Origin: Candidatus Methylophosphatis haderslevensis
GTDB lineage: Bacteria > Pseudomonadota > Gammaproteobacteria > Burkholderiales > Rhodocyclaceae
NCBI GenBank assembly: GCA_016711925.1
Contig: JADJSA010000008.1
Location: 124,001 to 188,000 of the forward strand
Direction of reading: 5' to 3'
Length of the DNA: 64,000 nt
Shown: positions 27,540 through 37,183 of the stretch, piece after piece
Numbering within the stretch: position 1 is the first letter of the stretch
Layout of the letters: every line of letters begins with the position of its first letter
Position numbers and translations under genes: made by a program
Notes under the pieces: generated by a model
What the model was told of the DNA's origin: nothing
The model's database searches: none
What the model saw: the letters and a program-made list of their open reading frames with translations, nothing else

Positions 27540-30500
27540 GATCGCGGCCCCCCGGAAACGCGGCCGACAATGCGGTCTACGGTGACGAACAGCACCGGCA
27601 CGATGAAGATGGCGAGCAGGGTTGCCGCCAGCATGCCGGAGAACACCGTGATGCCCATCGACACGCGCGCCGCAGCACCGGCGCCGGTCGCCAGCACCAG
27701 CGGCACGACGCCGAGGATGAACGCGAACGACGTCATGATGATCGGCCGCAGCCGCAGCTTGGCGGCCCCGAGCGCCGCGGTCACCGCATCTTCGCCCTCG
27801 TCGCGCTTCATCTTGGCGAACTCGACGATCAGGATGGCATTCTTGGCGGCCAGACCGATCAGCAGTATCAGGCCGATCTGGGCGTAGATGTTGTTGGTCA
27901 GCCCGCTCAGCCACAGGCCGGTCATGGCGCCGAAGATGCCCAGCGGCACGGCGAACAGCACGGCAAACGGCACCGCCCAGCTTTCGTACAGCGCCGCGAG
28001 GAACAGGAAGACGAAGACGATCGCCATGCCGAAAACGATCGGGGCCTTGCCGGCCGATTCCTTCTCCTGCAGGCTGATGCCCGACCACTCGTAGCCGTAG
28101 CCGGCCGGCAGCGCGGTTGCCGCGACCTGTTCCATGGCCTTGATCGCGTCGCCGGAGCTGAAACCCGGGGCGGCATCGCCGCCCAGTTCGGTGGCGCGGT
28201 AAAGGTTGTAGCGCTCGGTCACCAGCGGCGCGCTGATCGGCCACTTGGTGACCAGCGACGACAGCGGCAACATCACGCCGCCGCTGCTGCGCACATGGAA
28301 CAGGTCGATGCCCTGGATGTCGCTGCGGAATTCCGATTCCGCCTGCATGGTCACCTTGTAGGTGCGCCCGAAACGGCTGAAGTCGTTGATGTTCATGCCG
28401 CCGAGGAAGGTCTGCAGGGTGCTCAGCACCTCGGTCAGCGGCACGCCCAGCTTCTTGGCCTTCTCGCGGTCGATTTCCAGGCGAAAGGCCGGCGTATTCG
28501 GATCGAATTTGGAGTAGATCGTGCCAATCTCCGGCCGCTGGCGCGCCGCTGCGATGAAATCGGCGGCCGTCTTGGCCAGTTCCTGCGGCGTGCCGCCACC
28601 CCGATCCTGCAGCTTGAACGAGAAGCCGCCAGTGGAGCCGAGGCCGGGGATCGCCGGCGGATTGAAGACCAGCACGGTCGCCTCCGGCAGGGTTCCGAGC
28701 CCCTTGTAGGCAGCGCCGATGATCGCCTTGAGCTGCTCGGGCGCAGCGGTGCGCTCCTCCCACGGCTTGAGCTTGAGAATGAACAGGGCGCTGTCGGACT
28801 GCGTGACTCCGCTCAGTACGTTGAAGCCGGTGATCATCAACCGCTTCTCGACGCCCGGCAGCGCGGCCAGGATGGCATCGGCCTTATCGGCGACCGCCGC
28901 GGTGCGGTTGAGCGATGCGGCAGGCGGCAACTGCAGGCTCCCGATCAGGAAGCCCTGGTCCTCAGGCGGCACGAAGCCGCCCGGCACCCTGTTCATCAGT
29001 CCGAAGGCGACAAAGATGATGATGCCCAATGTCAGCAGGGCGAGCACGGCGCGCCGGATCAGGTTCTGCACGCCGCGCCCGTAGCCTTCGGTGACACGCT
29101 CGAAGCGGTCGTTGAAGGCGGCGAAGAAGCGCGCGAGAACACCGCGGGATTCGCGCTTGGGCTTGAGCAGCATGGCGCACAGCGCGGGGGTCAGCGACAG
29201 TGCGACCAGGGCCGAGAGCACCGTGGATACGGCAACGGTAATGGCGAACTGCTTGTACATCACCCCGGCGATGCCGCCGAGGAACGATACCGGCACGAAC
29301 ACCGCGGCAAGGATCAGCGCGATCGCCATCACCGGCCCGGAGACTTCCTCCATCGCCTTTACCGTGGCGTCATGCGCGCTGAGTCCCTTGGCCATGTGGT
29401 GTTCGACCGCCTCGACCACCACGATGGCATCGTCGACCACGATGCCGATGGCGAGCACCATGCCGAACAACGTGAGCGTGTTGATGGTGAAACCCAGCAG
29501 AACGAAGGCCGCGAAGGTGCCCACCAGCGACACCGGCACGGCCAGCATCGGGATAACGGTCGCGCGCCAGCTTTGCAGGAAGATGAACACCACGATCAGC
29601 ACCAGCAGCAGCGCCTCGACGAAGGTATGCACCACTTCTTCGAGCGAGGCTTTGACGAACAGCGTGTTGTCGCTGACGATGTCGTAGGCGAGGTCGGCGG
29701 GGAACGACTTGGCGATCTCGTCGAGCTGGGCCTTGATCAGCGCGGCGGTTTCCAGGGCGCTGGCGTCGGGCGTCAGGTTGATCGAAAACGAGGCCGCCGG
29801 TTTGCCGTTGAAACGCGACTGAAAGGTGTAATCCTTCGCCCCCAGTTCCACCCGCGCCACGTCGCCGACGCGGACGAACGAGCCGTCGGGCTTGGCGCGG
29901 ACGATCACGTTTTCGAACTCGCCGACATCCGTTAGCCGGCCACGCACCTCGACGCCGTACTGGAACTGCTGTGTCTTGGGCGCCGGCAACTGGCCGACCT
30001 GGCCGGCCGGCGCCTGGCGGTTCTGTTCCTGGATTGCCTGATAGATGTCGTTGGGCGTGATGCCCAGTGCCGCCATGCGCGCCGGCTGCAACCACAGACG
30101 CATGCCGAACTCGGCACCATACAACTGCACGTTGCCGACGCCCTTGACGCGTTTGAGCGCCTCCACCACATTGATTGTCGCGTAGTTGGTTAGGAACAGG
30201 TCGTCGTATGTCCCCTTGGGCGAGACCAGGGCGACATACATCAGCGTGTCGGGCGTCTGCTTCTTGGTGGTGACGCCGCTGCTCAGCACCTCGCCGGGCA
30301 GTCGGGAATTGGCTTGCGCCGCCCGGTTCTGCACCTGGACGGCGGCGATGTCCGCATTGCTGTCGAGGCCGAATGTGATGTTCAGCGAGTAGGCACCGTT
30401 GCCCGATGAACTCGAACTCATATAGAGCATGCCCTCGACGCCGTTGACCTGTTCTTCGATCGGCTGGGCGATGGCCTGCTCGACGACTTCGGCGTTGGCA

Positions 30501-30652
30501 CCCGGATAGAAGGCGGAGATGCGCACGGTCGGCAGCGTGATCTGCGGGTACTGCGCGATCGGCAGGCTGAAGCCGGCGATGATCCCGGCCAGCAGCAGAA
30601 CCAGTGCGGTGACGATCGCAAAGACCGGGCGCGTGATGAAGAACTTGGCCAT
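27536..30652 (-). CDS. HAE1-family RND multidrug efflux pump, inner-membrane component
   Basis: 1038 residues, the usual AcrB/MexB length. N-terminal FFITRPVFAIV, twelve predicted membrane helices in two halves, each with a large periplasmic loop. The proton-relay pair is visible in GIVVDDAIVVVE (two Asp in TM4), and conserved G-x-x-P-x-E-D-Q-G occurs as GGFVPPEDQGFLIG. Exports hydrophobic compounds using the proton gradient. Nine bases separate it from the upstream membrane-fusion protein gene and its stop overlaps the outer-membrane factor start, so the three form one operon. No local regulator gene is present. Confidence 0.96.
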   Translation of the reverse strand: MAKFFITRPVFAIVTALVLLLAGIIAGFSLPIAQYPQITLPTVRISAFYPGANAEVVEQAIAQPIEEQVNGVEGMLYMSSSSSGNGAYSLNITFGLDSNADIAAVQVQNRAAQANSRLPGEVLSSGVTTKKQTPDTLMYVALVSPKGTYDDLFLTNYATINVVEALKRVKGVGNVQLYGAEFGMRLWLQPARMAALGITPNDIYQAIQEQNRQAPAGQVGQLPAPKTQQFQYGVEVRGRLTDVGEFENVIVRAKPDGSFVRVGDVARVELGAKDYTFQSRFNGKPAASFSINLTPDASALETAALIKAQLDEIAKSFPADLAYDIVSDNTLFVKASLEEVVHTFVEALLLVLIVVFIFLQSWRATVIPMLAVPVSLVGTFAAFVLLGFTINTLTLFGMVLAIGIVVDDAIVVVEAVEHHMAKGLSAHDATVKAMEEVSGPVMAIALILAAVFVPVSFLGGIAGVMYKQFAITVAVSTVLSALVALSLTPALCAMLLKPKRESRGVLARFFAAFNDRFERVTEGYGRGVQNLIRRAVLALLTLGIIIFVAFGLMNRVPGGFVPPEDQGFLIGSLQLPPAASLNRTAAVADKADAILAALPGVEKRLMITGFNVLSGVTQSDSALFILKLKPWEERTAAPEQLKAIIGAAYKGLGTLPEATVLVFNPPAIPGLGSTGGFSFKLQDRGGGTPQELAKTAADFIAAARQRPEIGTIYSKFDPNTPAFRLEIDREKAKKLGVPLTEVLSTLQTFLGGMNINDFSRFGRTYKVTMQAESEFRSDIQGIDLFHVRSSGGVMLPLSSLVTKWPISAPLVTERYNLYRATELGGDAAPGFSSGDAIKAMEQVAATALPAGYGYEWSGISLQEKESAGKAPIVFGMAIVFVFLFLAALYESWAVPFAVLFAVPLGIFGAMTGLWLSGLTNNIYAQIGLILLIGLAAKNAILIVEFAKMKRDEGEDAVTAALGAAKLRLRPIIMTSFAFILGVVPLVLATGAGAAARVSMGITVFSGMLAATLLAIFIVPVLFVTVDRIVGRVSGGPRS

Positions 30653-30661
30653 GCCGGGCCC

Positions 30662-31816
30662 TTATGGCGGTGCCGCAGCGGGTTTCGCGCTGGCAGCGGG
30701 CGACGGCTGGCCCACCGGCACGGGGCGCACGACACTGCCCGGCTTGGATTTTTGCAGACCCTCTACGACCACGCGTTCGCCGGCCTTCAAGCCGTCTTCG
30801 ACCAGCCACAGTTCGCCGATGCGGGCGCCGGTGCGAATCGGTCGCTGCTCGACCTTGTTGTCGGCGCCGACGACGGAGACAAACTGCCGTCCGAGCATTT
30901 CGCTGACCGACTTCTGCGGCACCAGCAGCGCGTTCTGCGCGGTTTCGTAGACGATGCGAACCCGCGTATTCATGCCGGGGCGCAGCAAGCCTTCCGGATT
31001 GGGGAAGAGCGCGCGCAGGGTCAATGTGCCGGTGGCGGGGTTGAGCGCCCGGTCGGCGAAATCGATGCGCCCCGGCCGGTTGTAGGTGCTGGCGTCGGCC
31101 AGGATCAGTTCGATCGGCAACGACTGCTTCTCGTTCGGCGACAGATGGCGGCGCGCGAACTGGATGTAGTCGGTTTCCGGAATGCTGAAGTAGGCGATCA
31201 CCGGATCGAGCGTCGACACCGTCGCCAGCACCGACTGGCCGGCGGTGGCGAGCGCCCCGACCTCGACCTTCTGCAATCCGATCTGCCCGGAAACGGGCGA
31301 GCGCACTTCGGCAAACGAGCGGTCGAGCCTGGCCTTGTCGAGAAAGGCGCGCCGCGCCTGCACGACCGCCTGGTTCTGCCGTTCGAAGGCGACCGCCTGG
31401 TCGTAAGTCTGGCGCGGAATGGCGTTGTCGGGCAGCAGCGGCTTGTAGCGGTGGACATCCTCACGCGCACGCGCCAGCACGGCCGCCGATTCCGCCAGCT
31501 TGGCCTGCGGCTCGATCACGGCTTCGTCATAGGCACGCGGGTCGATGACAAACAGCAGGTCGCCCTCCTTGACCTTCTGTCCAGGACGGAAACTCTGCCT
31601 GGTCACCAGGCCGGTCACCCGCGGCCGCAACTCCACCTCGCGAAACGCCTTGAGTTCGGCCACGATGTCCAGCGACAGCGGCGTGTTCTGCGGCTGTATC
31701 GCCTGCACCACGACTTCCGGCGGAGGCGGCGCGACCGCCGGCGGCGGCTTGTCGCAGCCGCACAGGACGATGCCGGCAAACAGGATCGCGCGGGCCGGGT
31801 TCAACGGGAAGGACAT
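30662..31816 (-). CDS. RND efflux membrane-fusion protein (periplasmic adaptor, lipoprotein)
   Basis: 384 residues. Lipobox VLCGC, a Pro-rich spacer, then the MFP pattern: first lipoyl half VTRQSFRPGQKVKEGDLLF, an alpha-hairpin, second lipoyl half EVRSPVSGQIGLQKVEVGA, a beta-barrel and a C-terminal membrane-proximal domain. Matches MexA/AcrA length. Bridges the RND pump and outer-membrane factor encoded directly downstream. AAGGA lies six bases before the ATG. The upstream gene (RRM-like) ends 64 bases earlier in the same direction. Confidence 0.95.
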   Translation of the reverse strand: MSFPLNPARAILFAGIVLCGCDKPPPAVAPPPPEVVVQAIQPQNTPLSLDIVAELKAFREVELRPRVTGLVTRQSFRPGQKVKEGDLLFVIDPRAYDEAVIEPQAKLAESAAVLARAREDVHRYKPLLPDNAIPRQTYDQAVAFERQNQAVVQARRAFLDKARLDRSFAEVRSPVSGQIGLQKVEVGALATAGQSVLATVSTLDPVIAYFSIPETDYIQFARRHLSPNEKQSLPIELILADASTYNRPGRIDFADRALNPATGTLTLRALFPNPEGLLRPGMNTRVRIVYETAQNALLVPQKSVSEMLGRQFVSVVGADNKVEQRPIRTGARIGELWLVEDGLKAGERVVVEGLQKSKPGSVVRPVPVGQPSPAASAKPAAAPP

Positions 31817-31880
31817 TTGAAATCCTTGAACGAGTTTGATGCCGGAGATGAGTGCGGCGGCGCGGGCGGCATGGCCATTC

Positions 31881-32120
31881 TCAGTGCGGCAGCACGCGAG
31901 CGGTAATCAGGTTGCCGTCGTGCCAGTAATGGCTGACACGCGAGGTGATCCTGAAGGCAAGGTCGTCGTCGATGTCCATCGTCACCAGCACCACCGGGCG
32001 ATTGGGGTCGCCGTCGCGGATGATGTTGACCTCGACGACCGGGCCCACTGGTTCGAGTTGCTCGCGTACCCGTTTTTCGTCGACATCGACTGCCACGCCG
32101 GAGAACAGAATCTTCTTCAT
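31881..32120 (-). CDS. Small RRM-like (ferredoxin-fold) protein
   Basis: 79 residues from the ATG at 32120, preceded by AGGAGA at a good distance; the in-frame extension upstream is not protein-like. The sequence follows a beta-alpha-beta-beta-alpha-beta plan of RNA-recognition motifs: KKILFSGVAV (first strand), VDEKRVREQLEPVG (helix), VVEVNIIRDG and PVVLVTMDI (central strands), a second helix, and ITARVLPH (last strand). The aromatic RNP1 residues of true RNA-binding RRMs are not obvious, so RNA binding is not assured. Lies between phosphoketolase and the efflux operon, all co-directional. Confidence 0.75.
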   Translation of the reverse strand: MKKILFSGVAVDVDEKRVREQLEPVGPVVEVNIIRDGDPNRPVVLVTMDIDDDLAFRITSRVSHYWHDGNLITARVLPH

Positions 32121-32241
32121 TGACGGATCTCCTGTCCTGGAAGCTCGCTGGATGGCGGTGCTTACTGCAGGGCAAGACGACGCAGGCAATCGCACTGGCC
32201 GGCGCGGCATTCTCGCCGGCGGCTGCCAACCGATCGCGGTT

Positions 32242-34677
32242 TCAGTACGGCCAGCGCCAATTGACGATCTCCGGCATGTCGGTGCCATGTTCGTAGGCAT
32301 AGCGGCGGCACGCAAGCTGCCGGTTTCGGAACTTCTCCTTGGCATGGGCACCCGACACGTTGATGCCCGGCACGCGGTCGATCACGTCGATCGCCAGGCT
32401 GAAGCGGTCGATCTGGTTGTTGATCGCCAGTTCCAGCGGCGTATTGATATTGCCCTTTTCCTTGTAGCCGCGCACATGCAGGTTCTTGTGGTTGGTACGC
32501 CGGTATGCCATGCGATGGATCAGCCAGGGATAGCCGTGGAAGTTGAAGATGATCGGTTTGTCTATCGTGAAAAGCGAGTCGAAGTCGCGCCAGCCAAGGC
32601 CGTGCGGATGCTCGTTGTCAGGCTGCAGCTTGAACAGATCCACGACGTTGATGAAGCGCATCTTCAGGTCGGGGAACTCCTCGCGCAGCATCGCCGTCGC
32701 CGCCAGCGCCTCCTGGGTCGGAATGTCGCCGGCTGCCGCCATCACCACGTCGGGTTCCGTGCCCTGATCGTTGCTGGCCCAGTCCCAGATGCCGATGCCC
32801 TTTTCGCAGTGGGTGCTGGCGCTCTCCATGTCCAGGTACTGAAGGTGAAGCTGCTTGTCGGAGACGACAACGTTGATGTAGTTCTCGCTGCGCAGGCAGT
32901 GATCGGCCACCGAAAGCAGGCAGTTGACGTCGGGCGGAAGATAGATGCGGGTGACCGCCGCGCTCTTGTTCAGCACCACGTCGAGGAAGCCCGGATCCTG
33001 GTGCGTGAAGCCATTGTGGTCCTGGCGCCACACAGTCGAAGTGATCAGCAGGTTGAGCGAAGCGATCTCCTCCCGCCACGACAAGTGGTTGCAGATGGAA
33101 AGCCATTTGGCATGCTGGTTGAACATCGAGTCGATGACATGCACGAAGGCTTCGTAAGTGGAGAAGAAGCCGTGGCGCCCGGTCAGCAGGTAGCCTTCCA
33201 GCATGCCTTCCATGGTGTGCTCGCTGAGCATCTCGATCACGCGGCCGTCGGCCGCCAATTCGCTGCCATCGGCATCTTCGGGGAAAACCTCGGCAATCCA
33301 GAATTTCTTGCTCACCTCGTAGATTGCGCCGAGCTTGTTCGACGTGTTTTCGTCGGGGCCGAAGACGCGGAAGTTGCGCATGTTGGCCTTCATGATGTCG
33401 CGCAGGTAGCACCCCAGCGGCGGCGTGTTCTCGGCCTCGATCTGGGCGGGTCTGTCCACCTTGATCGTGTAGTCGCGAAAATCCGGCATGCGCAGCGCCT
33501 TCTTCAGGATGCCGCCGTTGGCATGCGGGTTGGCACCCATGCGGCGGCTGCCGGCCGGCGCAAGTGCGCGGATTTCCGGCGCCGGCGCGCCATCGGCGTC
33601 GAACAGGTCGTCCGGCTTGTAGCTGCGCAGCCAGTCTTCCAGCAGCCGCAGGCTGGCCGGGTTCTTCTGCACATCGGCGATCGGTACCTGGTGGGCGCGC
33701 CAGAAACCCTCGACCTTGTGTCCGTTGACCTCGCCCGGGCCGGTCCAGCCCTTCGGGCTGCGCAGTACGATCATCGGCCAGCGCGGACGGTGCGCAACGC
33801 CGCAACTGCGCGCCAGACGCTGCGCCGCCCGGATCTGGTCGATGCAGCGATCGAGGGTTGCCGCCATCGCCTGATGCATGCTGGCTGGGTCGGAGCCCTC
33901 GACGAAGTAAGGCGTCCAGCCGCAACCCCGGAACAAGGCTTCAACTTCGTCGTGGCTGATGCGTGCCAGCAGGGTCGGGTTGTTGATCTTGTAGCCGTTG
34001 AGGTTGAGGATCGGCAGCACGGCGCCGTCCCGGATCGGGTTGAGGAACTTACTGATATGCCAGGAGGTGGCCAGCGGACCGGTCTCGGCTTCGCCGTCGC
34101 CGACCACGGCCGCGACCACCAGATCCGGGTTGTCGAAGGCCGCGCCGCAGGCATGCGACAGCACGTAACCGAGTTCGCCGCCTTCATGGATCGAGCCCGG
34201 CGTTTCCGGTGTGCAATGACTGCCGATTCCGCCCGGAAAGGAGAACTGTCTGAAGAACGCGTGCAGCCCGTCCTGGTCCAGGCTCTTTTCCGGGTAGATC
34301 TCGGAATAGGCTCCTTCCAGATAGACCGGCGCGAGAACGCCGGGCGCGCCATGCCCCGGACCGGCCATGAAAATCGCATCGACATCGGATTTCCGGATGA
34401 CGCGATTCATGTGGGTGTAGATAAACGACAGCCCCGGGCTGGAGCCCCAGTGGCCGAGCAGCCGGTTCTTGATGTGCTCGGGTTTCAGCGGTTCGCGCAG
34501 CAGCGGATTGGCACGCAGGTAGATCATCCCGACTGCCAGGTAGTTGCAGGCGCGCCAGAAGGCATCGGTCTTGCGAAGTTCGTCGTCATCCATCGGCGCG
34601 CCTTCGACCGTCGCCCGGGCGGTGCCGAAAGCGCTCAGATCGTTGGCGACCGGGCTTCTCTCGCTATTCGAAGTCAT
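32242..34677 (-). CDS. xfp: Xylulose-5-phosphate/fructose-6-phosphate phosphoketolase
   Basis: Splits xylulose-5-P (and often fructose-6-P) with phosphate to acetyl-phosphate plus glyceraldehyde-3-P or erythrose-4-P. 811 residues from the ATG at 34677, with GGAGAG upstream; family length is about 790-825. The TPP-binding motif GDGEAETGPLATSW is perfect, preceded by the N-terminal YLRANPLLREPL and GHWGSSPGLSF typical of the family; HGYPWLIHRM and RGYKEKGNINTP mark the C-terminal part. An acetate kinase or phosphotransacetylase is not in the window. Downstream in the same direction is a small RRM-like gene. Confidence 0.96.
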   Translation of the reverse strand: MTSNSERSPVANDLSAFGTARATVEGAPMDDDELRKTDAFWRACNYLAVGMIYLRANPLLREPLKPEHIKNRLLGHWGSSPGLSFIYTHMNRVIRKSDVDAIFMAGPGHGAPGVLAPVYLEGAYSEIYPEKSLDQDGLHAFFRQFSFPGGIGSHCTPETPGSIHEGGELGYVLSHACGAAFDNPDLVVAAVVGDGEAETGPLATSWHISKFLNPIRDGAVLPILNLNGYKINNPTLLARISHDEVEALFRGCGWTPYFVEGSDPASMHQAMAATLDRCIDQIRAAQRLARSCGVAHRPRWPMIVLRSPKGWTGPGEVNGHKVEGFWRAHQVPIADVQKNPASLRLLEDWLRSYKPDDLFDADGAPAPEIRALAPAGSRRMGANPHANGGILKKALRMPDFRDYTIKVDRPAQIEAENTPPLGCYLRDIMKANMRNFRVFGPDENTSNKLGAIYEVSKKFWIAEVFPEDADGSELAADGRVIEMLSEHTMEGMLEGYLLTGRHGFFSTYEAFVHVIDSMFNQHAKWLSICNHLSWREEIASLNLLITSTVWRQDHNGFTHQDPGFLDVVLNKSAAVTRIYLPPDVNCLLSVADHCLRSENYINVVVSDKQLHLQYLDMESASTHCEKGIGIWDWASNDQGTEPDVVMAAAGDIPTQEALAATAMLREEFPDLKMRFINVVDLFKLQPDNEHPHGLGWRDFDSLFTIDKPIIFNFHGYPWLIHRMAYRRTNHKNLHVRGYKEKGNINTPLELAINNQIDRFSLAIDVIDRVPGINVSGAHAKEKFRNRQLACRRYAYEHGTDMPEIVNWRWPY

Positions 34678-35382
34678 TGCGCTCTCCGTCGTTCGCAATA
34701 CATGGCATTGGCCGTTCCCGGCTTTCTCCGTGCCGGCAAGCGATTCGGGTGGCGATGCCCGAGTTGGCCAGACACGGGTCGCAAGCCGTCCTGGCCGACA
34801 AGTTTGACACTTGCCGACGGCATGGGCAAGGTGGACGGAGGGGGCGTGGATGCTCGCCCGAGGGCCGCCACGACCGGCAGTCGAACACGATGATTCACGT
34901 GCCGGGAAGCCCAATGGCGCCTCCCGCATGCACGACGCCGACCGAGATCACCGAGCGAGCTTCCTTCCACGTCGCCGCCCGGCGCGATCCGGCTTAAGGT
35001 CTTGAGGCCATGTATTGAAAAGTCGACATTGTGGCAGTCGACGCAACTCGGTGCCGGCCGTCTTTGTCGGGACGCGCAAGAGGACCGCCACCCTGCAGGC
35101 GAACATCGCGGCACTCAAGCGCGACGGGGCTGCGGCCGGCTATCGGGTCGCCTAGCCGTTCGGCGACGCGTCACCGATTCCGGCCATCCATCTGGTCGAC
35201 GCACGGGTCGAACCCAAAATCGAGCAACCGGCCGGATGCGGGCTACGCGATAATCTTTCCCCGATGGCCCTACGCAAGATTTTGTTTGAACGGATCGTTG
35301 CTTCGGTATCTTGCGGCTGACTGGCCTTGCGCCGGTGCCAGGCAGGTCACCGTTTTCCCCATCACCGATCGGAGACGCCCGG
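34678..35382. other. Intergenic region between divergent xfp and ldhA
   Basis: 705 bases. Short frames on either strand give no family match. One minus-strand frame contains CVDCH near 35030-35045, a haem-c-like motif, but without a signal peptide or supporting context. Promoters for the two divergent genes should lie here; GGAG at 35371-35374 is the ldhA ribosome-binding site. Confidence 0.4.
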
Positions 35383-36378
35383 ATGAAGATTGCCGTATTC
35401 AGCGCCAAGCGCTATGACCGCGAATTCCTCGACGCCGCCAACCGGGGCGCCGGACATCAGTTGCACTATTTCGACGCGCCGCTCGACGCGGACTCGGTCG
35501 GCCTGGCCGCCGGGCACGAGGCGGTCTGCATCTTCGTCAACGACCGGGCCGATGCCAACGTGCTCGACGCGCTGGCAGCCGGGGGAACCCGACTGGTGGC
35601 CCTGCGCTGCACCGGCTTCAACAATGTCGACCTCGAGGCGGCAGGGCGGTTGGGCCTCAAGGTGGTCCGGGTGGTCACCTACTCGCCTTATTCGGTTGCC
35701 GAGCATGCGGTGGCTCTGCTGCTGGCGATCAACCGCAAGATTCATCGCGCATACAACCGGACGCGCGATTCCAATTTCTCGCTCGACGGCCTGATGGGAT
35801 TCGATCTGCATGGCAAAACGGTGGCGGTGGTCGGAACCGGCAAGATCGGCTGCGTCTTCGCCAAGATCATGCTGGGCTTCGGCTGCGAAGTGATCGGCTA
35901 CGACAAGTATCCGTCGGAGGCCTTCCGCTCCCTGGGCGCCCGCTACACCGAACCGGACGAGATCGGCGCCCGGGCCGATATCATCTCGCTGCACTGCCCG
36001 CTGACGCCGGAAACCCACCACATCGTGAACGCCGGATCGCTCGCACGCGCAAAACGCGGCGCGCTGCTGATCAACACCAGCCGCGGCGGGCTGGTCGACA
36101 CAGAGGCGGTGGTCGAGGCTTTGAAGAGCGGGCAGCTGGGCGGCCTGGCAATCGATGTCTACGAACAGGAAGCCGACTTGTTTTTCCGCGACCTGTCGAG
36201 CACCGTGATCCCGGACGACGTCATCCAGCGCCTGCTGTCGTTTCCCAATGCCATAGTCACAGGGCACCAGGCCTTCTTCACCCAGGAGGCGATTCTCACG
36301 ATCTGCCAGACCACGATCGACAGCGTCACCCAGTTTGCCAGCGGCTTGCCGCTGACCGACGAGATCAAGTCCGGCTGA
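35383..36378 (+). CDS. ldhA: D-lactate dehydrogenase (fermentative, NAD-dependent)
   Basis: Reduces pyruvate to D-lactate. 331 residues from the ATG at 35383 (GGAG eight bases upstream); E. coli LdhA has 329. Close motif agreement with LdhA: EAVCIFVNDRAD, ALRCTGFNNVDL, RIHRAY-like IHRAYNRTRDSNFSLDGL, the Rossmann motif VGTGKIG, SLHCPLTPE, NTSRGGLVDT (catalytic Arg), DVYEQEADLFF (catalytic Glu) and TGHQAFFT (catalytic His). The length of shared motifs favours LdhA over other 2-hydroxyacid dehydrogenases. Gives a redox outlet alongside phosphoketolase. Convergent with sodB. Confidence 0.94.
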   Translation: MKIAVFSAKRYDREFLDAANRGAGHQLHYFDAPLDADSVGLAAGHEAVCIFVNDRADANVLDALAAGGTRLVALRCTGFNNVDLEAAGRLGLKVVRVVTYSPYSVAEHAVALLLAINRKIHRAYNRTRDSNFSLDGLMGFDLHGKTVAVVGTGKIGCVFAKIMLGFGCEVIGYDKYPSEAFRSLGARYTEPDEIGARADIISLHCPLTPETHHIVNAGSLARAKRGALLINTSRGGLVDTEAVVEALKSGQLGGLAIDVYEQEADLFFRDLSSTVIPDDVIQRLLSFPNAIVTGHQAFFTQEAILTICQTTIDSVTQFASGLPLTDEIKSG

Positions 36379-36424
36379 CTGTCGACCGGATCGCCGCGGG
36401 TTTCGCCCGACGGCGCCCGGCGCC

Positions 36425-36490
36425 GCTTCCCCGGATGTCCTGGAACCCGCATGGATACTGGGTCTTCAGGCACCCGCCGGGGAGCCATGC
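36425..36490. repeat. Possible degenerate third copy of the hairpin repeat
   Basis: CCTGGAACCCGCATGGATA at about 36438-36457 matches the core of copy B (CCGGAAACCCGCATGGATA), and GGGGAGCCATGCGG follows about 30 bases later. The remainder diverges. Located between the convergent ldhA and sodB genes. Confidence 0.4.
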
Positions 36491-36498
36491 GGCGCCGT

Positions 36499-37080
36499 TC
36501 AGGCGAAGTTCTTCTCGGCGAAGCTCCAGTTCGTGAGCGCCGTGAGAAAGGTTTCGACGAACTTCGGGCGGGCGTTGCGATAGTCGATGTAGTAGGCGTG
36601 TTCCCAAACGTCGATGGTCAGTAGCGCCTTGTCGCCGCTGGTCAGGGGAGTTGCGGCGTTGCTGGTGTTGACGATGTCCACCGAGCCGTCGGCCTTTTTC
36701 ACCAGCCAGGTCCAGCCGGCACCGAAGTTGCCGACCGCGCTCTTGGTAAAGGCGTCCTTGAAGGCGTCGAACGAGCCCCACTTCTTGTTGATCGCCTCGG
36801 CCAGTGCGCCGCCCGGCGCGCCGCCGCCGCTGGGCTTCATGCTGTTCCAGAAGAAGGTATGGTTCCACACTTGGGCGGCGTTGTTGAAAACGCCGCCACT
36901 GGATTTCTTCACGATGTCCTCGAGGCCGAGGTTCTCGAATTCGCTGCCCTTGATCAGGTTGTTGAGGTTGGTCACATAGGCCTGATGGTGCTTGCCGTAG
37001 TGAAACTCGAAGGTTTCCTTCGAGATGTGAGGGGCAAGCGCATCCATCGCAAAGGGCAGGGCGGGAAGTGTGTGTTCCAT
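36499..37080 (-). CDS. sodB: Superoxide dismutase, iron type
   Basis: Converts superoxide to oxygen and hydrogen peroxide. 193 residues, typical of cytoplasmic FeSOD. Metal ligands in FHYGKHHQAYV (first His), VWNHTFFW (second His) and DVWEHAYYIDYRN (Asp and His). The Gln in NNAAQVWNH, rather than a glycine with a C-terminal Gln, favours iron over manganese. No signal peptide. CGGAGAA precedes the ATG. Downstream of xseA in the same direction with a 100-base spacer. Confidence 0.97.
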   Translation of the reverse strand: MEHTLPALPFAMDALAPHISKETFEFHYGKHHQAYVTNLNNLIKGSEFENLGLEDIVKKSSGGVFNNAAQVWNHTFFWNSMKPSGGGAPGGALAEAINKKWGSFDAFKDAFTKSAVGNFGAGWTWLVKKADGSVDIVNTSNAATPLTSGDKALLTIDVWEHAYYIDYRNARPKFVETFLTALTNWSFAEKNFA

Positions 37081-37183
37081 GTCGGTTCTCCGTAGGGTTT
37101 GTGGTTAGCGGGGCGCGCGCGACAGGCAGAAATCCCGATCATTTTAGTGGGAGATTGCCCGTTGTGACAACCTCGATCGCAGC

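Noticed and set aside
26055..28763. 902-codon frame covering the outer-membrane factor plus part of the RND gene in another frame
   Set aside because: The first about 400 codons lie out of frame within the RND pump coding sequence; the real gene starts at 27539 with a lipobox.
31945..34893. 982-codon frame opposite phosphoketolase
   Set aside because: Antisense shadow; translation is low-complexity Asp/His/Arg/Val-rich and the opposite strand has a perfect TPP motif.
34900..35114. Possible small cytochrome c (CVDCH) on the minus strand
   Set aside because: Single motif without signal peptide, distal Met or ribosome-binding site, in a frame that continues unnaturally toward xfp.
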